This document shows, piece after piece, positions 16,201-25,349 of a DNA stretch of 64,000 bases. Numbering within the stretch: the first letter of the stretch is position 1; the number at the start of each line of letters is the position of its first letter. Source of the DNA: Streptosporangium brasiliense (GTDB taxonomy: Bacteria > Actinomycetota > Actinomycetes > Streptosporangiales > Streptosporangiaceae); the NCBI RefSeq assembly GCF_030811595.1, contig NZ_JAUSRB010000002.1:186001-250000 (forward strand). The letters are read 5' to 3'. The notes below the pieces were generated by a model, which saw only the letters and a program-made list of their open reading frames with translations, had not been told where the DNA came from and did no database searches. Made by a program: the position numbers and the translations under genes.

Positions 16201-19200
16201 AGGTGAAGGCCGAGGAGCCGGTGCCGGCGGGGGCGGTGGCGTAGTCGTAGCCGGTGAAGCCGGTGCCGACGGTGGCCGTGGCGGCGAGCCCGCTCCCCCC
16301 ACCGCTGCCGACGACGGTCCAGGAGCCGGTGGCGGTGACCTGGCCGGTGTCGGAGTTGTCGCCGAGCACCACGTCCAGGCCGAGCGGCACGCCGTCGTCG
16401 GAGTGGGTGTGGAGCTTGCCGTCGGGGAAGTAGGTCCACTTCAGGGCCCGCTGGGAGGAGCCACCCGCGGAGGTGACGGTGCGGTTGGTCTGCAGACCCA
16501 GTTTGTTGTAGTCGTAGGTGGTCTTGATGTCCCACGGGTCGGTGGTGGTCCTGGACCAGCCGTTGTCCCAGTAGGTCATCGTGGTGATGTTGCGGATGGT
16601 CTGCCCGTGCGAGGGCGGCGCGGAGATCTCCTTGAGCCGCGAGACGGCGTCGTAGGCGTACTTGACGCTGTCGGGGGTGTTGTACTTCGGGTCGTCCTTG
16701 TCGAAGGGGTAGATCTCTTCGGCCGGGCGGTTGAGCTTGTCGTACTTGGTCTCGGCGATGAAGTCGGCCGCGTCGTCGGTGGTCTCCACGCCGCGCGGGG
16801 TGACGACCTTGGTGCGGTTGCCGACCTGGTCGTAGACGAACTGGGTGACGGTGTACTTGACCACTCCGTCGGTGGCCGAGTGCGGGACCTTGGTCTCCAC
16901 GGCCGCGCCGCGCTTGTCCAGCGTGATGAGGGTCGTGTTGCCCTCCTGGTCGGTGGCGGCCTCGACCAGCCCGTCCAGGTCGTAGTCGGTCACCGTCTGG
17001 TGGCCGGCGGCGTCCTTCACGTGGGTGACCCGGTGGTTGCGGTCGAAGGTGGAGATCGTGGTGTAGTCGGCGGTGTCGGTGGTGGCGTTCTTGCGCGGGT
17101 CGACCACCTTGGTGACGTTGCCGACGTTGTCGTAGGTGTAGGTGATCTTTTGCTGGGCGGCGTTGAGCACGTCTGTCAGCTGGTAGATCGGGTCGTACAC
17201 ATACGTGGTGGTGAAGTCACCCGCCTCGGCGGTGAGGTTGCCCTTGGGCTCGGTCTGCGTCTTCAGGTTGCCGGCCAGGTCGTAGGTGAAGGACGCCTTG
17301 CGCTCCGGACCGGTGTCGGTGTCCTTGGGCAGCAGCGACTCCAGCAGCTGGTCGGCCTTGTCGTAGAGCGCCGTCGACACCGCTCCGTTGGGCGCGGTCG
17401 CCTTGGTGATGTTGTCGTTGGGGTCGTAGACGGGGGCGGGGGTGACGATGAACTCACCCGCGTCCTGGTCCTTGGGGACCTTGCTCTCCAGCGGCCGGGT
17501 GAAGATGTCGTAGGTCTGGGTGGTCTTCCTGCCCAGCGCGTCGGTCACCGACAGCACGTTGCCGCGCACGTCGTACGAGGTCACCGTGGCGTTGTCGTAC
17601 GCGTCGGTGATCTTCTCCGGGTAGCCGGTCGGGTGGTAGTCGCCGTAGGCGGCCGGGTTGCCGTTGGCGTCGGTCGTCTTGACGAGCTGGCCGAGCGGGT
17701 CGTAGTCGTAGGACGTCGTGTAGTCGCCCGCCGTGGGGGAGGCGACGCCCAGCGGGTCGGTGACGGTCTTGAGGTTGCCCTTGGCGTCATAGCCGAAGGC
17801 CCACTTGCGGCCCTCGGGCGAGGTCTTCTCGGTCAGGTCGGCGACGTAGCCGTTCAGGAAGGTCTGGTAGCCCAGCACCGTGGGAGCCGTGCCGTTGTGG
17901 TTGGCCTCGGCGTCCTTCAGCTCCAGCGGGTAGCCGGTCTTCTGGTCGAAGACCCAGGTGGCGAACGCGCCGTTGGCCTCGGTCAGCTTGGTGACGTTGT
18001 GGTCGGGGTCCCAGGTCAGCGCCGTGGTCTCGTTCTTGGCGTTGGTGATCGACTCGGGCCGGCCGTAGGCGTCCAGCACGTATTCGGTGGCGTGCTGCAG
18101 CGGGTCGGTGACCGTGGCGTGGATGACGCCGCCCTGCGGGCCGTCAGGGTCGACGTAGTCGAACCGCGTCACCCCGTTCAGCCGGTCGGTGAGCGTCTCG
18201 ACCTTCCACTTGTCCTTGGGGTCGACCGGCGCCTCGTAGTACTTCAGCGCGGTGGTGTTGCCCCGCGGGTCCTTGACCGCGACCAGCTTGACGTTCTTGT
18301 TGCCCTGGGTGGCGTCGTAGGTGAAGCGGAAGGTCTTGGCCTCGGGGTCACCGGCGCCGTCGACCATCTTGGCCATCAGGCCCTTGTCGCTGTAGGTGAA
18401 GGTGACCTTCCGCCCGGCGACGTCGGTGATGGACTCGACGTTGTCGATGATGTGCGGGTTGGTCAGCTTGGTGTCGGCGACCTCGGCGCCGGCGTCGTTG
18501 ACGTAGGTGTAGTCCTGGCCCTTCTTGAAATAGTCCAGGGTCAGGGTGCGCCGCCCGGCGGCGTCGGTGATGTGCTGCAGGAACTTGGTGGGCTTGTTGT
18601 TGGACCTGCGCCGTTCGTAGGCGAACGACATGGTGTTGCCGTTCTTGTCGACGATCGCCGACTGGAAGCCCTCCTGGTCGTAGAAGAACTGGGTGCGGTC
18701 GGGCTTGGTGAACACCCAGGTGCGCTGCGCGGCCAGCTCCCGATCCGCGAAGGAGGCGGGGTCGACTTTCTGCAGGTACAGGTGGATCCCGCGCGGATGG
18801 GTGTAGTCGCAGGTGGCGTAGGTGCAGTCACGCACGTCGGCGCCGTGGGTGTCCAGCGTCCACACGTGTGTGGTGCCGTCGCCGTCGGTCAACCGCACCT
18901 GGGAGGGCCAGTTCTGGCCGGGCGGGTGGAAGTGGACCTGCGAGCCGAGCCGCTGCAACGTCGAGGTCTGCAACGACCACCCGTAGCCCATCGCCGAGGC
19001 GCTGGTGTCGAGGCTGTTGTAGGTCATCCGCACGAAGGTGGAGACACCGCGCGAGGGGTTGGAGAAGGCGTTGTAGTTCCACACCACGTTGCCCGCGTAC
19101 GGGTTGACCAACGCGGTGGACCCGGCGCCGGTGTTCTTACCGGTGTAGGCGTAGAACTTCTCCGCCCCCAGCAGGTCGGAGGTCGGCGAGTCCACGCGGA

Positions 19201-22099
19201 TCTGCTGCGGCAGCTGCGGCAACTGGTGGGAGGCGGACTTCCAGTTGTTGGTGACGGTGTCCTGGACGTCCCACACCAGGTCCACGGCTTCGGCCTTGTT
19301 GCCGCCTTCGCCGGTGACGGCCGGGGCCTTGACGGTGGCGTGGACCACGGTGGACTCCCCCGGTGCCAGGTCGACCGGCAGCTGGGTTCTGACCTGGTTG
19401 GCGGGAGCGGAGACCTCGGTGCCGTCGGGCAGCTTCCAGTGGTAGGACAGCGCGGTCGAGGCGGCCGGCCAGGTCTGGGCGGTGGTGTTGGTGAGGGCGA
19501 CGGTGACCTGGCGGGTGGCGCCGGTGTCCAGCCGCTCGGGAGTGCCCGGGGCGTAGAAGGTGGCCGAGCCGTCGCTCTTTTCGGCGTAGGTCACCCGCAG
19601 CCGGGGCCGCAGCAGCGGCTCGTCGGTCTCGGAGGCCAGGAACTGCACTGATTGCTTGGCGGTGCCGGCCTCGCCCGCGACCTTGACCAGCAGACCGTGG
19701 TCGGCGGCCGGGTCGGTGATCCAGGCCTTGGCGGCGTCGGTGACGTTCCACTGCTGCCAGCGAGGCTGCGCGGTGACGGCCGAGACGCCGCTGAGCGCGG
19801 TGGCGGTGAAATCACCGCCGGGTGTGGTCCAGGCGGTGGTGGCGTCGGCCTTGGTCCAGGTGGCGGCCCCGTCGAAGCCCTTGGTGAGCCGGTGGGCGTT
19901 GAAGGTGGCGCCCGAGCCGGTGGCGGTGGCCGCCCACAGCGACAGGGTGGCCTCGCTGATCTGGGCGTCGGCCGGGATCTGGGTGGCGAAGCCGTCGAAG
20001 TCCACCACCGCGCGGGTGTTGCCCAGCGTGGTGGCGGTGTTGCCGACCTGCAGCCGCTTCTGGCCGTCGACGGTGTCGTGGCCGGCGGACGGCTCGCCGG
20101 AGGCCAACGTGGTGTCGGCGCCGGCGACGATCACCTTGGTCACCTGGCCCGGCCGGGGCAGGATGACCCGCATCTCCTGGGACGCCGAGGTCTTGCCGTT
20201 GGCCAGCACCGCCTCCACCCAGTAGGTGGCCTCGTGGGTGTAGGCCGGATCGGCGGCGGCTTCGGGGTCGGCGCCGCTGCTGGTGTCGGTGTAAGAGGTC
20301 ACGTCTGCCGGCAGCGTGGTCACCAGCTGCGGGTCCATGTCGGCCGAGCCCTCGCTGAGCTGGCAGCCCGACGGGCAGTACCGATACAGCCGATACTCGG
20401 CCAGATCGTCGGCGGCGTCGTCCGGGGTGGGGTCGGCGTACGGCGTCCACGACAGCGACGCGCCCACCGACGTGGCCACCGCCGGCTGCTTCAGCTGCAC
20501 CGACGGGGTGCCGAAGGTGATCAGCAGCCGGGGATGCGTGGCGTTCTCGCCCAGCATCGCGTCGCCGCCGTAGACGTTCTCGCTCGCCTCGTACACCGGA
20601 CCACCGAGCTTCGCGGTGGAGGTCTCGTCGGCGGCCTTGAGCAGGAAGCCCCAGGCGGGGTCGGTGGTGGCGGCCCAGGCGTTGGCCACCGCGGTGACGT
20701 CGAAGGAGTGCCAGCGCGACAGTTCTCCGGCGTTCTTGGTCACCGTGGCCGCCGCCGCGGGCGCGAAGGCCGGCTGGGTGTTCCAGGTAGCGGTGAAGGA
20801 GTCCCATTCGGAGGTGATCTCGTGGGCCTCCACCGTCACCGGCCCGGCCGTCCCCAGTGCCTGGTCGAAGTAGGTCTCCAGCTTCGCCTGGTCGATCCGG
20901 GCGCCCAGCGGCAGCACGTCCCCGCTGGGCCAGTTGAAGTACAGCAGCGCCCGGTTGACGCCGGTGGCGGTCTTGCCGGCCGGCAGCTTCCAGGAGGAGT
21001 CGAAGTTCGCCCTCGGCGAGGCCGAATCGACGTAGGTGTTGCTCGGGCTGTCGGCGCCCAGGTTGATCGTCGGGTCGATCACCACCGGCCACTTGCGGTC
21101 CGGCGCGGCCAGCCAGGCCGCGTCCGGCTTCAGCGTGATCGTCGTTTCGGCGCCCTGCTGAGCGACGGTCTGCGTCACCGCCGTGCTGTAACGCTTGCCG
21201 TACGGCGAGGCCACATCATCGGCGGCGTCGATCATGAAGGGTTTCGGGATGGTGAACGCCGCCCCCGAACCGTCGTCGGCGTCGAAGACGACCGACCCAT
21301 CCGGGTTCTGCCGCGCGGCGACCCCGCCGGTCTTGACGGTGAAGGCGAACTCCGCGTCGGCCGCCGGCGGCTTGGACAGCACGAGGTACTCCTTCACCCC
21401 CTCGGGAGTGACCTTGTAGACCACGTCCGCGCCGTCCCACACGCCCCGGTAGGTGACGGTGGAGCCCTTCACCTCCGGGATGATCTTCTTGGAGTCACCG
21501 ACCACGCCGAGCGTCAGCTGCCGTTCCCCGGCCTTGATCCTCGCGAGCTTGCCGGTGGCGTCGCCGAACCGGGAGGAGAAACCGGTGGCGTCGTTGCCGC
21601 GCGTGAACCCGTCATCGGAGGTCGCGCCGATCGTCGTGTCGATCGGCTGCCACTTACCGTCGCCGTCCCGGTAGTGGCGCGGCACGGTCGACAGCTCCAC
21701 CTGCCGCCGGCCGTCTTCGAGTTCGTACACCGTGCCGTGGGCGAAGCGCTTGCCGGTCAGCTCCTTGACCCGCTTGCCCGGCGGCTCCGGCTCACCCGGC
21801 GCGGTCGCGCCTGTCCGGCCGGGCAGCGCGGCCGCACCCGCGCCGGCACGCATCCGCCCGCGCGGGGTCTCGGCGAACAGGCCGCCGATCCCGGAGGCCA
21901 GCTGCGACAGTAGCCCCGGCCCGGCCGCGACGGCAGAGGTCTGTGCCAGCGCCGGGCCGGCCGGGGCCATCGACGCCAGCAGGGTGACACCGATCGCGGT
22001 GGCGATCACACGCCGTCGCCGTAACCGTTTACGGCTCCGGTAGGACTCGGGCCCGGATGTCCGGGACTGGGCGGAGGGGGCGGGGGGTAACAGGCGCAC
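13187..22099 (-). CDS. Secreted RHS/YD-repeat polymorphic toxin with Hint domain
   Basis: This protein of about 2,970 residues has a long basic n-region (RKRLRRRR), then IGVTLLASMAPAGPALA as signal peptide. Approximate layout: two DNRLRE-like beta domains (about 340-560 and 700-880), YD/RHS repeats (1,070-2,470) interrupted by a golvesin-like beta domain (about 1,920-2,050), the RHS core (RFNAKRWDNSTGMYDMGFRD, about 2,480), a linker, the Hint domain (2,706-2,844, VPGTEVLMADG to VLVHN) and a toxin tip of about 125 residues (VNGDPMALHEFATSVGSKSY, NTPIHFNLDGIDD, HATAWELS). The RHS shell should encase the tip and Hint should release it. GTG 22099 with GTGGAG upstream was chosen; the frame is open to ATG 22231, where the sequence looks like promoter. 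The tip activity is unknown. Confidence 0.93.
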   Translation of the reverse strand: MRLLPPAPSAQSRTSGPESYRSRKRLRRRRVIATAIGVTLLASMAPAGPALAQTSAVAAGPGLLSQLASGIGGLFAETPRGRMRAGAGAAALPGRTGATAPGEPEPPGKRVKELTGKRFAHGTVYELEDGRRQVELSTVPRHYRDGDGKWQPIDTTIGATSDDGFTRGNDATGFSSRFGDATGKLARIKAGERQLTLGVVGDSKKIIPEVKGSTVTYRGVWDGADVVYKVTPEGVKEYLVLSKPPAADAEFAFTVKTGGVAARQNPDGSVVFDADDGSGAAFTIPKPFMIDAADDVASPYGKRYSTAVTQTVAQQGAETTITLKPDAAWLAAPDRKWPVVIDPTINLGADSPSNTYVDSASPRANFDSSWKLPAGKTATGVNRALLYFNWPSGDVLPLGARIDQAKLETYFDQALGTAGPVTVEAHEITSEWDSFTATWNTQPAFAPAAAATVTKNAGELSRWHSFDVTAVANAWAATTDPAWGFLLKAADETSTAKLGGPVYEASENVYGGDAMLGENATHPRLLITFGTPSVQLKQPAVATSVGASLSWTPYADPTPDDAADDLAEYRLYRYCPSGCQLSEGSADMDPQLVTTLPADVTSYTDTSSGADPEAAADPAYTHEATYWVEAVLANGKTSASQEMRVILPRPGQVTKVIVAGADTTLASGEPSAGHDTVDGQKRLQVGNTATTLGNTRAVVDFDGFATQIPADAQISEATLSLWAATATGSGATFNAHRLTKGFDGAATWTKADATTAWTTPGGDFTATALSGVSAVTAQPRWQQWNVTDAAKAWITDPAADHGLLVKVAGEAGTAKQSVQFLASETDEPLLRPRLRVTYAEKSDGSATFYAPGTPERLDTGATRQVTVALTNTTAQTWPAASTALSYHWKLPDGTEVSAPANQVRTQLPVDLAPGESTVVHATVKAPAVTGEGGNKAEAVDLVWDVQDTVTNNWKSASHQLPQLPQQIRVDSPTSDLLGAEKFYAYTGKNTGAGSTALVNPYAGNVVWNYNAFSNPSRGVSTFVRMTYNSLDTSASAMGYGWSLQTSTLQRLGSQVHFHPPGQNWPSQVRLTDGDGTTHVWTLDTHGADVRDCTYATCDYTHPRGIHLYLQKVDPASFADRELAAQRTWVFTKPDRTQFFYDQEGFQSAIVDKNGNTMSFAYERRRSNNKPTKFLQHITDAAGRRTLTLDYFKKGQDYTYVNDAGAEVADTKLTNPHIIDNVESITDVAGRKVTFTYSDKGLMAKMVDGAGDPEAKTFRFTYDATQGNKNVKLVAVKDPRGNTTALKYYEAPVDPKDKWKVETLTDRLNGVTRFDYVDPDGPQGGVIHATVTDPLQHATEYVLDAYGRPESITNAKNETTALTWDPDHNVTKLTEANGAFATWVFDQKTGYPLELKDAEANHNGTAPTVLGYQTFLNGYVADLTEKTSPEGRKWAFGYDAKGNLKTVTDPLGVASPTAGDYTTSYDYDPLGQLVKTTDANGNPAAYGDYHPTGYPEKITDAYDNATVTSYDVRGNVLSVTDALGRKTTQTYDIFTRPLESKVPKDQDAGEFIVTPAPVYDPNDNITKATAPNGAVSTALYDKADQLLESLLPKDTDTGPERKASFTYDLAGNLKTQTEPKGNLTAEAGDFTTTYVYDPIYQLTDVLNAAQQKITYTYDNVGNVTKVVDPRKNATTDTADYTTISTFDRNHRVTHVKDAAGHQTVTDYDLDGLVEAATDQEGNTTLITLDKRGAAVETKVPHSATDGVVKYTVTQFVYDQVGNRTKVVTPRGVETTDDAADFIAETKYDKLNRPAEEIYPFDKDDPKYNTPDSVKYAYDAVSRLKEISAPPSHGQTIRNITTMTYWDNGWSRTTTDPWDIKTTYDYNKLGLQTNRTVTSAGGSSQRALKWTYFPDGKLHTHSDDGVPLGLDVVLGDNSDTGQVTATGSWTVVGSGGGSGLAATATVGTGFTGYDYATAPAGTGSSAFTWNLTTPSAGRYKVHVKYPTGATATNAKYTVKYDGGETTATIDQTAKAGEWVSLGEFAFTEGNAHSVTLTDEANGTVAADAVKLVRDTTGTTDTEKKDFEYFYDPNANLTKLRDHSPTAKIDTWDIGYTGLNQVEQIVEKLDSVVKNTTGYTYNENSAVTERTHDKTVATYRYDVRDLVEKVTNAKSAADTGPKVTSYTYTPKAERLKETKANGNTVDYDYFLDSLLRHSIEKKPNGTVVSEHTIGYQGNLHRARDLAKIQNADNPGAYLEHDYAYTYDPRDRIAKSVKTPIGGGAAETDSYLHDANSNVYDQTVQGKQTTFTFDRNRLMTSITAGATSTYNYDPYGRLRTITGGGKTQEKYTYDGFDHVTRHEKLGDAGSTVTTYTYDPLDRTTSKTEKTGTASAKTTAYSYLGLSGEVLDEEVAGKLTKSFQYSPWGERLSQVKVKADGGEESSYYGYNAHTDVETITSETGDARATYGYTAYGGNDDKLFTGVDKPDPVDPTAKEEYNPYRFNAKRWDNSTGMYDMGFRDYNPGLNRFLTLDSYNGALADLSLGTDPWTSNRYAFTGGNPITGIENDGHDPYGCSPNNSNDCVEKNNAIARKEAGLSAYDKSGYGGTYTNVGDRGAGKTGTVTVPDGVDLGGFRSSFNKYYADIAGARNPTGMEQVQEELNAAINACREIGEYVCGGWFVTLVADHTNALVANGNSPVGEGGGSFSRGFLKSGGGNRAARALANPCQSFVPGTEVLMADGTRKPIEDVKVGDEVLATDPETGKTEAKPVIALITGEDDKNFVQVTVDTDGRKGDKTGLVIATEIHPFWVPALHEWVDARDLKAGMWLRTSAGTRVQVTAIKKWTAYQRVHNLTIADLHTYYVLAGDQAVLVHNSNGCRGIALGLSEVNGDPMALHEFATSVGSKSYHDWPSAGDKWVSEFKGYVKDGNTPIHFNLDGIDDPVAAASTGRGMDPIFDGHATAWELSLIQDNPSAWSRVTFYRNGSAVANPFDP
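13581..13987. repeat. Hint direct repeat, copy 2 (full RHS toxin)
   Basis: This is the partner of 12260-12666, in the same orientation and offset by 1,321 bp. Recombination between the copies would delete the current tip, its immunity gene and the hairpin, and would fuse the RHS shell in frame to the orphan tip. Confidence 0.97.
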
Positions 22100-22578
22100 G
22101 CGGGCTCCACTCACGAGATCAGAGAGGTCAAGTGGGGCAAAACGCCTTGATCGTAAGAATCTGGTTAACCCGAGTAAATGATCACTGTAAGCAATGACCT
22201 GTATCGGATGTAACGTCCGGTGAAACTTCACCGATTTATTCGTCCCATCATCGACACACTGATCAATGACTCAGCCCTTGATGTGCGCGAACACCGAGAA
22301 GCCCCGCGACGGAGAAAAGATGAGCCCAGGCTGCCCAGGCTCATGGAACGCGCCAAAGCATCCCTGTGACGTTAATCACAACCGACGCTTGTCCCGACGA
22401 ATGATCAATTGTCTCTCCCGGTCAATGGGGATCGACCACCCCGCTCCCCGGGAAATGTAGGGTCAGCCGACATGTCGGGACGGACGGGCCCATGACCTCC
22501 GTTTACAACGGGTCGTGGCGGTCCCCTCGCCGCCGGACCGAAGCACTCCTCGGTCAGGCCCGTGCGGTCCCGTCCCGG
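22100..22578. other. Intergenic region upstream of the RHS toxin
   Basis: No gene was supported here. The AT-rich part at 22140-22260 (minus-strand TTGCTTACAGTGATCATTTACTCGG and flanking sequence up to GGTGAAGTTTCACC, a near-palindrome at 22214-22227) is the likely toxin promoter and leader. CCGACATGTCGG at 22467-22478 is a 12-bp perfect palindrome of unknown role. Confidence 0.5.
22308..22344 (-). terminator. Candidate intrinsic terminator of the lipid-catabolism operon
   Basis: On the minus strand ATGAGCC and GGCTCAT (22338-22344 and 22320-22326) form a stem around a GC-rich loop, followed by CTTTTCTCC. It lies about 235 bases after the last gene of the operon. Confidence 0.6.
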
Positions 22579-24174
22579 TCAGGACCGCGCGTCCTGGGCG
22601 GCCTGGGCGGTCTCCCTGGCCCAGCGGTAGTCGGCCTTGCCCGCCGGGGAGCGGACCATCTCCTCGACGAAGGCGAAGACGCGGGGCACCTTGTAGCCGG
22701 AGAGCCGCTGCCGGCAGTGGGCGTCCAGCTCCGCGGCCGACGGCGCCGTCCCCGGCCGGGGTTCGACCACGGCGGCTACCCGGCTGCCCCAGCGCTCGTC
22801 GGGGACGCCGGTGACGACGGCGTCGAAGACCTCCGGATGTCCCTTGAGCACCGCCTCGACCTCCTCGGGGAAGACTTTCTCCCCGCCGGTGTTGATGCAG
22901 ACCGAGCCACGGCCGAAGATCGTGATGGTGCCGTCCTCCTCGACCTGGGCGATGTCGCCGGTGAGCAGCCAGCGCACGCCCGCCCCGTCGGTCACGAAGG
23001 TCCGGCTGGTCTTGGCCTCGTCCTTGTAGTAGCCGGAGGCGATCCGGCCGCTCTTGGCGACCGTGCCCAGCTCGCCCCCGCCGGGTTTGACCGGCTCCAG
23101 CATCTCGTTGAGCACGGCCAGGTTGGAGGTGGCGTTGGACTGGAAGCGCTGCCCCGACTCGGGCGCGGAGCCGGGGACCGCCGAGGCGGTGTAGCCGGAC
23201 TCGCTGGAGCCGAAGCTGTCGATGATCATCCTGCCGGGGAGCAGCTCCTGGAGGCGGTCGCGGACGGAGCCGGTCAGGATGGCGCCGGTGGAGCTGAGCA
23301 CGAACAGCGTCGACAGGTCGTAGGCGCCCGTGGCGATCTCGTCGGCCAGCGGGCGGGCCATCGCGTCGCCGGTGATGTTGACCGTGAGGACCTTCTCCCG
23401 CTCGATCGCCCGCAGCACCGCGGCCGGGTCGAACTTGCGGACGTAGACCATGGTGCCGCCCAGCCACCAGGTGATGAAGGTGGCCATCTGGGCCGCGCCG
23501 TGCATCAGCGGGGCCGCCGCCATCATGGTCATCGGCTCGGAGGTCATGGCCGCCTCGACGACCTCCTGCGGCGTGGCACGCGGATCCCCGTAGGGGTTGC
23601 CGCCACCGAAGGCGAAGAACAGGTCCTCGGTCCGCCACATCACGCCCTTGGGCATCCCGGTCGTGCCGCCGGTGTAGATGATGTAGAGGTCGTCGCCCGA
23701 CCGCTCGGGGAACCCCCGCGTCGCCGGCGCGCCCGCCAGCGCCTCCCGGTACGGCACCGCCGCCTCGATCCGGGAGGGGCCGCCCACGGCGATCAGGTGC
23801 CTGAGCTCGGGAGCCCGCGGGGCCACGGCCGCCACCCGGTCGTCGAACTCCACGTCGAACAGCAGCGCCACGATGTCGGAGTCCTGGTAGAGGTAGAGCA
23901 GCTCCGCCTCGACGTAGCGGTAGTTCACGTTGACCGGCACGGCCCGGATCTTCAGCGTGGCAAGCAGTCCCACGACATACTCGACGCCGTTGCAGAGGTG
24001 GATCCCGACGTGCTGCCCGGCCCGCACGCCCCGGCCCGCCAGGTGGTGGGCGAGCCGGTTGGCCTCCGCGTCCAGTTCGGCGTAGGTCAGGCGGCTGTCA
24101 CCGCAGACGACGGCGATGCGCTCCCCGATCGCGTCCGCGAGCCCCTCGAACAGATCTGCGTGGTTGAACTCCAT
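22579..24174 (-). CDS. Acyl-CoA synthetase (FadD19/FadD17-like)
   Basis: This 531-residue adenylate-forming ligase activates a carboxylic acid to its CoA thioester with ATP. Motifs: the AMP-binding P-loop YTGGTTGMPKG (about 166), SFGSSESGY, TGDIAQVEEDG, and the C-terminal GRGSVCINTGGEK followed by PAGKADY with the catalytic lysine. AGGAGG precedes ATG 24174. It is the last gene of an operon with two Ltp-type proteins and a DUF35 protein. This is the set found around FadD17/FadD19 in mycobacterial cholesterol side-chain degradation, so a sterol- or branched-chain acid substrate is inferred. Confidence 0.92.
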   Translation of the reverse strand: MEFNHADLFEGLADAIGERIAVVCGDSRLTYAELDAEANRLAHHLAGRGVRAGQHVGIHLCNGVEYVVGLLATLKIRAVPVNVNYRYVEAELLYLYQDSDIVALLFDVEFDDRVAAVAPRAPELRHLIAVGGPSRIEAAVPYREALAGAPATRGFPERSGDDLYIIYTGGTTGMPKGVMWRTEDLFFAFGGGNPYGDPRATPQEVVEAAMTSEPMTMMAAAPLMHGAAQMATFITWWLGGTMVYVRKFDPAAVLRAIEREKVLTVNITGDAMARPLADEIATGAYDLSTLFVLSSTGAILTGSVRDRLQELLPGRMIIDSFGSSESGYTASAVPGSAPESGQRFQSNATSNLAVLNEMLEPVKPGGGELGTVAKSGRIASGYYKDEAKTSRTFVTDGAGVRWLLTGDIAQVEEDGTITIFGRGSVCINTGGEKVFPEEVEAVLKGHPEVFDAVVTGVPDERWGSRVAAVVEPRPGTAPSAAELDAHCRQRLSGYKVPRVFAFVEEMVRSPAGKADYRWARETAQAAQDARS

Positions 24175-24195
24175 CGGGCCCCTCCTGGGGGGAGA

Positions 24196-25347
24196 TCAGG
24201 GTCTGTCGCTGCCGACCATCCACATCGCGAAGAACTGGGCACCCCCGCCGTAGGCGTGCCCCAGGGCCCGCCTGGCCCCGTCGACCTGGTGCTCCCCCGC
24301 CATCCCCCTGACCTGGAGCGCCGCCTCGGCGAACCGGATCAGCCCGGACGCGCCGATCGGGTTGCTCGACAGCACCCCGCCGGAGGCGTTCCACGGGATG
24401 TCGCCCTCCAGCGCCGTGGCCCCGGACTCGGTGAGCTTCCACCCCTCCCCCTCCGCGGCGAAGCCGAGGTTCTCCAGCCACATCGGCTCGTACCAGGAGA
24501 AGGGGACATACACCTCGGCCACGTCGATCTCCCGGCGCGGATCGGTGATCCCGGCCTGCCGGTACACGTCGGCCGCGCAGTCCTTGCCGCCCTGCGGGTT
24601 CACGGTGTCCCGCCCGGCGCGGAAGATCGGCTCGGAGCGCATCGCCGTGCCCAGGACCCAGGCTGGGGCGGCGCCGGTGACCTTGTCCTCGGCGGACAGG
24701 ACCATCGCGCACGCGCCGTCGGAGGACGGGCAGGTGTCCAGGTAGCGGATCGGCTCCCAGAGCATCGGGGTCGACTCGACCATTCTCAGGTCGATCCCGG
24801 GGATCTTCAGGTGGGCGTAGGGGTTCTTCAGCGCGTTGCGCCGGTCCTTGACCGCCACCAGGTGGCCGATGTGTTCCGGAGCGCCGGACCTGCGGATGTA
24901 CTCGCGGATGTGGGGGGCGAAGTAACCGCCCGCGCCGACCACCAGTGAGGCGCTGAACGGCAGGTGCGTCGACAGCGCCCAGGTCGCGTTGGACTCCGAC
25001 TGCTTCTCGAAGGCCACCACCAGCACCCGGCCGTGCACGCCGCCCTGGATCAGCGAGGCGCCGACCAGCGCGGTGGAGCCGCCGACCGAACCGGCGGTGT
25101 GCACGCGCATCATCGGCTTCCCGGCGGCGCCGAGCGCGTCGGCCAGGTACGCCTCCGGCATCATCACGCCCTCGAACAGGTCGGGCGCCTTGCCGATGAC
25201 GACGGCGTCGATGTCCTTCCAGGTCAGCTCGGCGTCCTCCAGCGCGCGCAGCGCCGCCTCGCGGACCAGCCCGGCGATGGAGACGTCCCGCCGCTTGGTC
25301 GTGTAGTGGGTCTGGCCGATCCCGATCACCGCGCAGCGGTTACCCAT
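24196..25347 (-). CDS. Thiolase-fold lipid-transfer protein (Ltp-type, possible steroid aldolase)
   Basis: This 383-residue protein has the thiolase fold: an N-terminal CAVIGIGQTHY strand, then MMRVHTAGSVGGSTALVGAS, where classical thiolases carry the nucleophilic cysteine. No cysteine is present there. The C-terminal loop reads GHAYGGGAQFFAMW, with a tyrosine as in Ltp2-type retro-aldolases. Such proteins pair with a DUF35 protein to cleave C-C bonds in sterol side chains. It starts 2 bp after the stop of the upstream partner. Thiolase activity is therefore less likely than aldolase or carrier activity; this is inference from motifs. Confidence 0.88.
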   Translation of the reverse strand: MGNRCAVIGIGQTHYTTKRRDVSIAGLVREAALRALEDAELTWKDIDAVVIGKAPDLFEGVMMPEAYLADALGAAGKPMMRVHTAGSVGGSTALVGASLIQGGVHGRVLVVAFEKQSESNATWALSTHLPFSASLVVGAGGYFAPHIREYIRRSGAPEHIGHLVAVKDRRNALKNPYAHLKIPGIDLRMVESTPMLWEPIRYLDTCPSSDGACAMVLSAEDKVTGAAPAWVLGTAMRSEPIFRAGRDTVNPQGGKDCAADVYRQAGITDPRREIDVAEVYVPFSWYEPMWLENLGFAAEGEGWKLTESGATALEGDIPWNASGGVLSSNPIGASGLIRFAEAALQVRGMAGEHQVDGARRALGHAYGGGAQFFAMWMVGSDRP

Positions 25348-25349
25348 GG

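Noticed and set aside
14201..19651. 1,816-codon open frame on the plus strand opposite the RHS gene (and a 753-codon one at 19652-21913)
   Set aside because: Composition is Val/Gly/Leu-repetitive, the mirror image of YD-repeat codons in a GC-rich gene. No start context or domain; it is the antisense shadow of the toxin.
22423..22493. Tiny minus-strand ORF (MGPSVPTCRLTLHFPG...) behind GGAGG
   Set aside because: It is 23 codons, has no protein-like pattern and lies in the operon trailer.
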